Positions 46,301 through 52,500 of a DNA stretch of 64,000 nucleotides are shown in pieces. Below the pieces are notes generated by a model. The model was not told the origin of the DNA, searched no databases, and saw only the letters and a program-made list of their open reading frames with translations. A program made the position numbers and the translations under genes. The stretch spans positions 1-64,000 of the forward strand of contig CAMOWC010000008.1 in NCBI GenBank assembly GCA_946628065.1, given 5' to 3'. Every line of letters starts with the position of its first letter. Within the stretch, counting starts at the first letter, position 1. Origin of the DNA: an uncultured Clostridiaceae bacterium (lineage in GTDB: Bacteria > Bacillota > Clostridia > TANB77 > CAG-508).

Positions 46301-48364
46301 AAATGCTTTTATATTTGTTGTAATTTGTTTTTGTGTTTCTCCTTCAGCTAAATCATTTACTTTAACTTCAAAATAAGTTGTTGCATTTTTCCCTGCTTTT
46401 ATTGTTCCAAGTTCTATTGGTTGTAATTGTTTTTCAAAATCATAGTAGCTTTCTACATATGGTTCGTTATCTTCTCTTACTAATTCACCATAAGTTACAC
46501 CATCAGGCAATGTTGCAACTATTTTTACATTGTCTATATCTTGTTCTGTAGTATTTGTTGCAGTAATTTCATATTTTATGAATTCTCCTTCATAAACTGT
46601 ATCTCTTGTTACATCACCTATTACAGGATTTACAGAAATAGAAATACCTTGTGCTGTTGCTTCTACACTACGTGTTGGTCCAACAGATGTTAATCTTCTT
46701 GTCATTGTTTGCATTGTGTCATTTTGTGTCAAAGATTGGTTAAAGTTTTCTATTATTATTTTATTATTTATTACTTCTGTTTCAGTTTGTCCTGTATATT
46801 TATTGTCATTTTGATATGCAGATTTTAAGTTGAATTCTTTGCTTTCAATATTGTTTGAAAGTATTATTATTGCTGGTATTTTTATTATTGTTCCGTCTTC
46901 TAGAGCTGGAGATAAGTATTTTGTTTGTTCTCCCTCTAGTTCAACTTTAATTATTCTTTTTTCTTGGTTATATTCTGTATTTTTTATTTTTAATCCATTA
47001 GCATTTGTTAATATTGTTTTTTCATTAAACAATACTTTTTCTGTTTCTTCTGGTAATCGTATTGCAATTACTGGATTTTTAAATAAATTGTATTTATTGC
47101 TATTGTTGTGTAAGCTTATTTTAAACTCTATTTCGTTTTGTTTTTCGTTTGTCCATGTTGTTTGACTTGGCTCTACTGTTACTTCTGTTTTAGAGTCTTG
47201 TATTTCTATATCTGTTACTTCATCTTGGTTGTATGTTTCTTTTATTTTTGCTAGTTCAAAGTTCTTTTCTTGTGCTGTTATTGCTTTTTCGTTTTGTATT
47301 GTTATATTTCCTGTTTTTGTTGCATTACTTAGTTCTAATGAGATTTTAGTTGTTCCTTCTAGGTAGTCTATTTTTATTGTTCCATCTTCATTGTTTTGAG
47401 TGTCTTTATTAATATCTGCTAATACATTTTCTTGATCATCTAATATTTTTAATGATCCTTCTTCTCCTAAAATGTCTAATATGTTTTGTTTTTCTAATTT
47501 GCTTGATTTAAATACTATATTTTCGCTTTCTATTTCTACATTCTCTTTGTTTACAAATTTTTGTGTTAAATCTATTGTTTGTGTACCTAAATTTTCTTTG
47601 CTTATGTTTATTTGCACATTTTCTTTGTATGTTGTTTCATAATCTGTTCCATTTATTGCATTTGATTTTATATATCCATTGTAAACTTTTGTGTTTTCTA
47701 CTTTTGTTGATATTAGTTTTGAAACATTTTCTTTTACTGTTTGTTTGTTTTCAAAATCGTTTTGTATTCTTATTTTTTCTTCTGTGTTTAGCGCTTCTAT
47801 TACTTTACCTGATACTCCTAAGTTTCTTTCTTTGTTTTCACTATTATAAGCATTTTCTCCATAATTTAGTATTATGCTAAAGCTATCTTTTGCATTTTGT
47901 TTGTAACCTTCGTATATTTTGCCTTCTTCGTTTTTGTTGTTTGAAGTTACTATTGCTATTTCTCCTGTCTCTTGTTTGTATACAAATTTATAATCTTTTC
48001 CTTTATTTGAGCCATTTGTAAGGAGTGTTGATTTTGCAATTATATTTACACTTGTTGGGTATTCTTCTTCTATTTTTGGGGCATTGAATAAAATACCTGT
48101 TGCAGCTAATGGCACATAGTTTTCATTGTTTTTATATTCAATTCCAGCATCTACACCATATTGCACAAGTAGACCTTTTTCAGTTTCGTTTTCGTAGTTT
48201 ATGTATTTTTCTAAAACTGCGTCTGCTGTTGCTACTATGTTTTCTGTGTTTATGCTTTTCTCACTTTCACCTGCTACTGACACTAAGAATTTACTATTTG
48301 CTGATAGTACCATCAATAACAATAATAAAATTAATCCCCTTATTTTGTTTAGCTTGCTTTTCAT
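37391..48364 (-). CDS. Giant adhesin-like surface protein, fusion of two paralogous genes
   Basis: Protein of 3657 residues. Part 1 (1-1347): signal peptide (about 8-30), DUF11-like and other beta-sandwich modules, an acidic Pro linker (about 1010-1040), an SdrD-B-like module (about 1040-1150), another DUF11-like module and a membrane span (about 1315-1340). Part 2 (1348-3657) opens with a second signal-like segment beginning MKIKIF. It has a unique N-terminal region, four SpaA/Cna-B-like modules starting near 1816, 1971, 2148 and 2321, SdrD-B-like modules near 2505 and 3041 (with Asp/Asn-rich calcium-type loops), and a C-terminal span behind TPAQGED. Parts 1 and 2 correspond to the gene pair at 58814 and 54319. 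Probably a long stalked surface adhesin. Confidence 0.88.
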   Translation of the reverse strand: MKSKLNKIRGLILLLLLMVLSANSKFLVSVAGESEKSINTENIVATADAVLEKYINYENETEKGLLVQYGVDAGIEYKNNENYVPLAATGILFNAPKIEEEYPTSVNIIAKSTLLTNGSNKGKDYKFVYKQETGEIAIVTSNNKNEEGKIYEGYKQNAKDSFSIILNYGENAYNSENKERNLGVSGKVIEALNTEEKIRIQNDFENKQTVKENVSKLISTKVENTKVYNGYIKSNAINGTDYETTYKENVQINISKENLGTQTIDLTQKFVNKENVEIESENIVFKSSKLEKQNILDILGEEGSLKILDDQENVLADINKDTQNNEDGTIKIDYLEGTTKISLELSNATKTGNITIQNEKAITAQEKNFELAKIKETYNQDEVTDIEIQDSKTEVTVEPSQTTWTNEKQNEIEFKISLHNNSNKYNLFKNPVIAIRLPEETEKVLFNEKTILTNANGLKIKNTEYNQEKRIIKVELEGEQTKYLSPALEDGTIIKIPAIIILSNNIESKEFNLKSAYQNDNKYTGQTETEVINNKIIIENFNQSLTQNDTMQTMTRRLTSVGPTRSVEATAQGISISVNPVIGDVTRDTVYEGEFIKYEITATNTTEQDIDNVKIVATLPDGVTYGELVREDNEPYVESYYDFEKQLQPIELGTIKAGKNATTYFEVKVNDLAEGETQKQITTNIKAFVGDGLRNEKEITHQVEKANYNLFLSSSIYLKNQFHYRLYVESDIEDDENMMPVIVKLPKCMEVTTVRDNSGFAGVSVEYEKNNNDENSISFNAKPGIYNIYTKVINSKIDKEDGKSSIEIKAIAELNDGNKEYKSNENRILLQYEAVTISMTSPNAGEMVNVNDEIDYEIKVKNIGKVNYNTGFSCVNVKISDFLPNNLEPIDITYNYFEVNEQEKTYTPGEEEITEPIYYNDELGDENSSAKFELPLKIPYNETITIKVRTRAKTVSEKTQIENRATVSENVVILGDNETQYVYNATFESKTSNVITHTIIPANYVEPTEPDTPDEPDEPDQPDVPDEPDQPEEPDQPGVNKYSLNGYVWNDKNEDGEKQDDEQLLSEIQTFLLNGNGEIVKETKTDNNGKYNFTDIDIGEYNVVFKYNTNQYRITNSNVTKQNVVINGEKNTVGVTEQITLNKNIENINLGLIENKKFDFKVENYISKITVKTKSGTTETPYSKINLAKAEIRAKEIEGAVVTVEYKIIVTNNGELPGKVERVVDYLPKGLNVAPESTSLWNSNIDGTFINTSLANQIIEAGNSVELTLVATRTMTEDSTGTLTNKVIIEGISNELKIEEINTNNNISGSEIILSISTGLDIIISLIVLIIIGIIIVLNQKHNIFKNMKIKIFCVILVMFMISAGYMNILSHADNAISEIPGINAPVEIQTLFLWNDVKHRWRFDLGDQAGIEKNIYVFDSSKPIKTGKYLQIPNRFYVFLDQNRIVYTKGRELTIDDIDDIDFAFEHNTNRSYGGGTLYLYNKYDGNWNYLRNQLSDIEDHELSNYYGTVKELLFGWYPQFFWIDDDWKSFGSLNEDGSFDNLFKAECTNYDKPANPNGGYEFNYNIEYAFKDPELVEEYLNTHTDIRNWRNQFYDDRFNGEVNRYPAHKYRFTAAGDDVGYNFLDPEYCTYTEYDAFKNTSSNEGSVVPIKKLSNGSYLMGPFNINSSVERVKKENGIITSRTTDNNFNISYTFEIKGTGKNSGTITKAYNSTGGELDLKNKQNATFYLKVTENDLKNYQYIYDVCVYEKLEYTKEEYYYFNGQKKYHRVDDYNTSQVLPDIYQVPADVSKTTYEYSPAPKKESIKKTYHFYHLQGNLSIHKEDELGVDENGNPLNLSGISFLVNKVGDGWVAKNSSGKIQYQDGYFDSSTAIILTTDSNGNTGEIVGLAPGQYAIYEIIDSHGDLARMGKSEMPIELRDLYKADPYTNTFGCTYALKKVAELDRYNSMYYSDINNTYGKFSPETIINTRDYVSLQIQKRDHYNGTFDNNYAGFKFKVCKQEANGTYKWVRKVNPNDEHSDVVYGSFNDATELTTKADGKTEIIRRLESGAKYWFVETALPTGVEDYYTLRPSGASYNGTTYKAKFFTPYNIDTTKKIKVLSKTTKEFTLLEPLTIYAKRPSGSSTTNVVQSTNGKYTWTGYNARDYFSIQIEKKNKDGDHLNDIKFAILAEDTNSTDSNKKGSWLTADANGIYRSVKTTYESMRASEGATNTAVFVTGENGKEGYTRLIKRIPLPVIGAAEKNYSIFEIDASGYEYLYNVGTFTYNGEVKTGKRIETIKVDDAFKENLSQEYKYHGYDVNNKKIYNTCLVTYTNNQWYGAVKFRKIDQLTRTPLKGVKIKIRCMSNQGMGWLKVEENTDGKYVVTDLHATYDEATALETDAEGYTPTVWKIPIWHSENVKMPYWAYETYIPEEYQDYFALNADYLEKSPTNTDADLKKYDTIAVYDASTAGINAINSSNGLNLKLSDCAKLLGKVEVEENIDKTDITKPVVTNETYKNEQTFIDISGNVWQDMPGGKDKINRDNQKMVGVTGENDKNINNITVRLMKRITDKKGTPHTIEMARVQTGDKKAGCNGDGNYKFSKVKIKDLENYYIEFDYCGITYEAVVPEYTSENAPLKINDKKTRNDVQHPDSKTSKATETTDRTDLNNAFKELTGEGQTITYKGNKNLHYIKKDGQVFLDNTYKPYLEQVDDDNPTVQFNSPKGKTYNYLVKASIDKFDDGDTEKSILKYYYDLMAYNQTPSVFDGYETNAVKLLKEIPNLNLGLYLREQPNLTLQKDIYKADISINDIKYTYMYNQKLKTLEAQQVSTAVDFDEDYRLPLYEADVYYGDIEKGSEDANGKELNATITYKIKLQNASTNLYTRVNSLYEYFSEGYTIKGIYITDNIQPDNNYFANSRNNLYNKGVTATKIPAIRAGSGKNYQAYKINLADKAQLKPLTSSDGTNTKFLYITFEIDKEALKNNYSTYVADGISDFENYSEIASYSVYEGGYTNRYAHVDSTSIPNTLANTLKSRAGYAADQKEDDEDRAPGLAVIEPSQRQITGYVFEDAPVKWEDKNGNNNRDSEEKLYDINNNGKIDPGEERIGDGIYNGPTGGNMGNDTPVSNVKVKLVDTNGKSAQFWDGTKWQTEKTFSSRSDGKFDMTGFIPGEYRVEFVWGENLGGKDVSRYKCTILSNPKITNKNTALYNDEIEYEDGYKWLEEEIQYSDAKDDYIRRLAIDMKTLNVGSDAYQGQDELYNTVSNFFNGKTGEDGSNYMHSKTPQFVVGVEKNGEKTGQTTDEDSKKLKDNSFNGFDFNIQKVDFGIIERPKRAMSVQKRIKSIKVTTPEGRPIIIATIGIDGKVNAIAGERFISGGYNLGYLYAQIDKDIEQAMKVETEYDITVSALSELDYDSLRYYLFGLAEEGKQLKLKATNLYDYSGGATITSDSAAEDNWQAATTGDKYLKVPDGDLEQETATEKLIMSIYEKVGNNKNEEEIVAALEEMNLFSNYEAFGNALSSKEARKCIAKIYKEFIQEWEKSKYKNNALSTKVIRAIKLENKEIVQCNPDNTLVKDPYNAGESRVGTIKTSKIIANGDEIKIDNDVEIASVAVDTDQKTGANADPTYAPLYDSAEYVTVTPAQGEDKDYIGKAIVGIGILTVLASGIILVKRFINK

Positions 48365-48418
48365 TGCTTTCCTCCTTGGCTTTAAGAAAATGTTTTTTTC
48401 TAATATTTATTTATATAT

Positions 48419-48447
48419 AATATATTATTTTTCTTAAAGTTAGGCAA
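48419..48447 (-). promoter_or_regulatory. Promoter of the giant fused surface gene
   Basis: TTGCCT (48442-48447), a 17-bp spacer and TATATT (48419-48424) on the minus strand. Confidence 0.6.
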
Positions 48448-48490
48448 TGGCAAGGATTAGCAGTTTTTTCGATTATTACAATATTTTCTT

Positions 48491-48566
48491 TGTAAACCCT
48501 TACGGAAGCTATTTTTACACTTTTTAGTCGCTTTTTGTTTAAATTTGTATTACTTTTTTATGACAT
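48491..48566 (-). promoter_or_regulatory. Composite upstream element of the giant fused gene (copy D)
   Basis: TGTAAACCCTTACGGAAGCT then ATTTTTACAC (48491-48520). A weaker second block TTACTTTTTTATGACA starts at 48550, 50 bp after the first. The left part is shared with the sequence upstream of the lipoprotein gene (49419-49449). The rest of the gap 48567-48666 holds two copies of TAATTTTGAAACAAA and no gene. Confidence 0.45.
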
Positions 48567-48666
48567 AAATCATTGGTTATTTTCTATAACCTTGATTTCC
48601 CTAGATTGTTTAATAATTTTGAAACAAAAAATGCAGTTATATTTTTCTATAATTTTGAAACAAATA

Positions 48667-48699
48667 AAGAGGCAGAAAACTTAAAGTTTTCTGCCTCTT
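48667..48699 (-). terminator. Terminator of the lipoprotein gene
   Basis: AAGAGGCAGAAAAC (48667-48680) pairs with GTTTTCTGCCTCTT (48686-48699), followed by TATTTGTTT on the minus strand. Confidence 0.88.
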
Positions 48700-48733
48700 C
48701 TGACTGAAGACCTCAGTATACCACTAAAACAAG

Positions 48734-49270
48734 TTAGCCCCAATAAAGAATGAAATAATCATAAAATGTATCTTTATCAATCTCATAATTATCTAAGCTT
48801 GTTTTATCACCTGCAACGTAATGAGAAGCTACATTTGTGGTACCAATTTCCATACCATTGTCGAGATATATAATCATATCACCCTCAATTTCGTTACACT
48901 CAATATTGGTTATTGTAACCTCTTCTCCCACATTCTCAGCAATGAGCTTTTTTAGACATTCTTCAACAGGAAGCAGTTCGCTATTTTCAGGCATAGTTTC
49001 TACCGGAGTAGTTGCTATTTCATGCTTGGTTTCATCTGTTGGTGTAGTCTCAGGTTCAGAAGTTGTTATAGCCTCTGTGGTTGTAGTTGTTTTGGCCTCA
49101 GTCTGTGCCGCAGTGGTGGTAACCACTGCTTTTGTTGCAACGACTTCCTTAGGCTGAACAGCCCCGTCGTTGTCGCCTGTGCTTGCGCAAGCAGTGAAAA
49201 CTGCCATTGCAAATGCTGTTGCCGCGATAGTCATCGCGAACCGTACTTTTCTCATCATGTTGTTTGTCAT
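48734..49270 (-). CDS. Small Thr-rich lipoprotein of foreign composition
   Basis: Start set at ATG 49270, 8 nt after AGGAGG, giving 178 residues. The signal peptide ends in a lipobox-like VFTAC, with lipidation expected on that Cys. A Thr/Glu/Ala-rich linker follows (runs of Thr, about 45-90), then a compact C-terminal domain of about 80 residues with VTITNIECNEIEGDMIIYLD, of unknown function. Codons are visibly richer in G and C (for example many GCC, GCG, ACC) than in all neighbours, which suggests recent transfer. It has its own strong promoter and terminator. Confidence 0.8.
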   Translation of the reverse strand: MTNNMMRKVRFAMTIAATAFAMAVFTACASTGDNDGAVQPKEVVATKAVVTTTAAQTEAKTTTTTEAITTSEPETTPTDETKHEIATTPVETMPENSELLPVEECLKKLIAENVGEEVTITNIECNEIEGDMIIYLDNGMEIGTTNVASHYVAGDKTSLDNYEIDKDTFYDYFILYWG

Positions 49271-49364
49271 AGTAGTAACCTCCTTTTGGGCCATTAGGCC
49301 TGGTTTAAAATTTATATTTGAGTCGCGTGTTATCCTAAAGGATTTCTACGTTTATCATACTTTA

Positions 49365-49393
49365 ATTATACCACATTTTTCCAGAAAAGTCAA
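49365..49393 (-). promoter_or_regulatory. Promoter of the lipoprotein gene
   Basis: TTGACT (49388-49393), a 17-bp spacer and TATAAT (49365-49370) on the minus strand. Confidence 0.88.
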
Positions 49394-49418
49394 CACTTTT
49401 CAGTACTTTTGTTCGTTA

Positions 49419-49449
49419 TGTAAACCCTTTCTTGTTGCTATTTTTATAC
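49419..49449 (-). promoter_or_regulatory. Upstream element of the lipoprotein gene (copy E)
   Basis: TGTAAACCCTT, 7 variable bases, GCTATTTTTATAC. It matches the sequence at 48491-48520 outside the central ACGGAA, and lies about 25 bp upstream of the -35. Confidence 0.4.
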
Positions 49450-49523
49450 TTTCTTGGACATTGTACTTTTAATTGTATTTTTACTATATACTTTAATATG
49501 ACTTATTAATAATAGAATATCAA

Positions 49524-49552
49524 AACCGCCTAGGCTTTATGCCTAGGCGGTT
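49524..49552 (-). terminator. Terminator of the SpaA-domain surface gene
   Basis: AACCGCCTAGGC (49524-49535) pairs perfectly with GCCTAGGCGGTT (49541-49552), followed by TTTTGATATTC on the minus strand. Confidence 0.88.
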
Positions 49553-49567
49553 GGTTTATGTGTTATT

Positions 49568-52500
49568 TTATTTTAACACTTTTTTCTTTATGATTATTAT
49601 TCCTACTCCAAGTACTGCTATTGCAGATACTGCTGTTATTATTATCCATGTGTAATCTCTATCTTCACCTGTTGCAGGTGTTACTGTTGTCCATGCAGCT
49701 CTTGTGTATGCTTTTGATGTGTATGCACTTGGTTTGCTTCCTGTTCTTGCAGCTGTTTCAAATGTGATGTTTGTTATTTCTGCATCGTTATCAAATCTTA
49801 TGTCGTTACCATTTGCTAATTCTTTTGATAATTTAATTTCAGCTGTTTCGCTTTCACCCGGTGCCATTGCTCTTGTTAGTTTTGTTCCATTGTATTTTAG
49901 GATTTCTCTACCATCTAGTTTTACTTTTCTTATATCAGTTGTTCTTGTTGTTGCCATTTGTTCTAACCATTCTGTGTAAATTTCTTTAGTTTCAGAATGT
50001 GAGCTTTCCCATGAATATGATTCATTTATAGTTCCATCTTCATTAACTTTTCTTGCGAATTGTTCTTTGAAGTTTTCTTCTGTTATTGTATCTCCTGTTG
50101 TTGTATCTATTCTGTAATCTCCAGGTTTTACTGTTTCCCATTCTGTTGTATTTTCTGATGATAATAATGCACCTTTACAATAATCATAAATTGCTTCTGC
50201 TCTTAGGTTCATTGTGATTTGGTCACCATTTTTTACACCATATTTGTAGTAATCTTCATTATCATAGTCTATTTCGCTAACATTGCTTACTGTAATGTTA
50301 TAGCCCATTTCTGCATTCAATCCTTGTGTTATACTTTTATCTACTTGTACCCATAGATAATCTTTTCCACCTGTAACCCATTTTTCTCCAGTTTTAACAT
50401 CTAATGTTCCGTCTTCTTTTATTGATGCATTTACTATTTGTGCTCCATCATTAGTTGTTAAAAGTATTGATTTTAGGTTTTTGTTGATTTCCATTGCTTG
50501 TCTTGGTCTTTCTATTATACCGAAGTCTACATTTGATACATTATATGTGTATCCGTTTTCTCCTGGTGCTTCTGTATATTCTTCTTTTTCAATTCCTATT
50601 GCAAAGTCTGGTGTTTCAGAAATCATTTTGCTTAAATCGTCATATCCAGCTGTGTCTCTATTATATAAAGCTTTTTGATCTATTGCTACTCTTAAGTTGT
50701 AATCATCCATTGCATCTGAATATCTTGGATTTTCTTCTTTAATCCAGTTTGGATCATTTGCTCTATCTTTATTTACAAAGATTGTTCCTTTGTAGTTTTC
50801 TACTTTATATTTGTCATTTCCCCATTTATATTGTACTTTGTATGTTCCAGCCATGAATCCTTTAAAGCTGAAGTTTCCGCTTGCATCTGTTGTTGTTGTA
50901 CCTACAATTTTCCATTCGCTTCCATTATATTGTAATAGGCTTACTTCTACACCTGCAATTTTTGTTTCGTCATCTTCAAATTTTCCATCACCAATTCTCT
51001 CTTTTCCAGCTCCAAATGATATTGCTCCATCTTCGAATACTGTTCCTGAGATTGTTCTTTCTGCAGCTTCTACTAAGTGTAATCCAGGTGCATTATCTGA
51101 ATCGTCTTCATCTGTTTCGGCGAATCTATCTGCAATCATACTTCCTGGAATTGAGTTTGTATCTATTGCTGCATATAAGTTTTTGAATTCTTTGTCTGAA
51201 TATGTTGTATATTCATTTATTTCAACAAAGTTTTCAAGATTAATATTTTTGTTGTAAATATTTGCAACTTCATTAACATTTAATTTAATGTATACATATT
51301 TTGTATTTCCTTCTTGGTCTGGTGTTAATTTGATTGGTTCTGCAAATTCTATTGGTGTTCTGTTATATTCTGAATTTTGATCTGGATTTGTTGTTTTAGG
51401 TTCTCTCTTTAATTGTAGTCTATTATTATCATCAAATGTTTTTTCTGCTGGATCATTGCTTAAGTAAATCTCATATTTTTCATTTGAATCTTTTGCTATA
51501 GAATAATCTTTTGAATACCATTCATTTAAACCATTAACTGTTGTATAAAGGTTTGTTGAAGAATTTTGTAATTTAATTTTATATGTTACAGTTGCATTTA
51601 GTGCATTTGCCCCCTCTGATTTTTCAGCATCTGCTCTGTATATTGGTAATCTATAGTCGTTATCGAAGTCTACTCCAGTTGTTGTCTCTATCGCATCATT
51701 TCCAACTATTTTTTGATTATACATATATGTGTATTTATATCCATTTACGCTTACTTCTGCATTATATACGTCTTTTTCTAAGCTTAGGTTTGGCATTTCT
51801 CTACGATAAACTCCTAAGTCGATGTGTGATATTTCTGTTACTACATCTTGTGTTTCTTTTAGTTTATCATAGTATGCTTGTAATAGGTTACCTAAAACAG
51901 TTGCATTTACTTCAAAGTCTGTTTTTCCTTCAACTTTTATTCCTGTATTTGTTTCTACTAGTTTTGAAGTATTTTCTAATGTTACAATATCATTTGATTT
52001 ATTGTATTTTAGTTCTACTCCATTACTTAATTTTTGACCTTTTCCTGTAACCTCTTTGAATTGATTATTAACATTTCCTCTTGTTGTTTCTGTTTCAAAT
52101 GCTTTTGAAGTTGTTGTATTTATTGTTCCATCATCATTAAATTTCTTAACTTCATTTTTAGATGGTGCTGTACTTTGATAAATGAATCCATCATATTTAA
52201 ATTTTACGTAATAACGATTTAAGTAATCTGCTTTTTCTGAATTGTCTGATTCTCTTATTCTTACTTTATCAAATGTGTATTCACCTTTTGCATTTGTAAA
52301 TGTGCTTATTTCTTGTTTTGTTATTCTATCAACAAGTGTTACTTCGATTCCTTCAATTAATTTATCGTCTTCAGAGTTATATTCGCCATCTCTTGATTGC
52401 TTGTTCTTTCCTTGTAATGTATCTTCAAATACTTTACCAGTTATTTTAATAAATACTTGTCTATTTTTTTCTTCGAATGGGAATACACCTGTTGTATTTG

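Noticed and set aside
37462-48437. Many plus-strand ORFs of 60-120 residues opposite the giant gene
   Set aside because: They are Leu/Phe-rich shadows of the A/T-biased minus-strand coding sequence and lack ribosome sites.
48611-48668. Two copies of TAATTTTGAAACAAA before the lipoprotein terminator
   Set aside because: Short and A/T-rich; noted, but no second feature supports an insertion end or attachment site.
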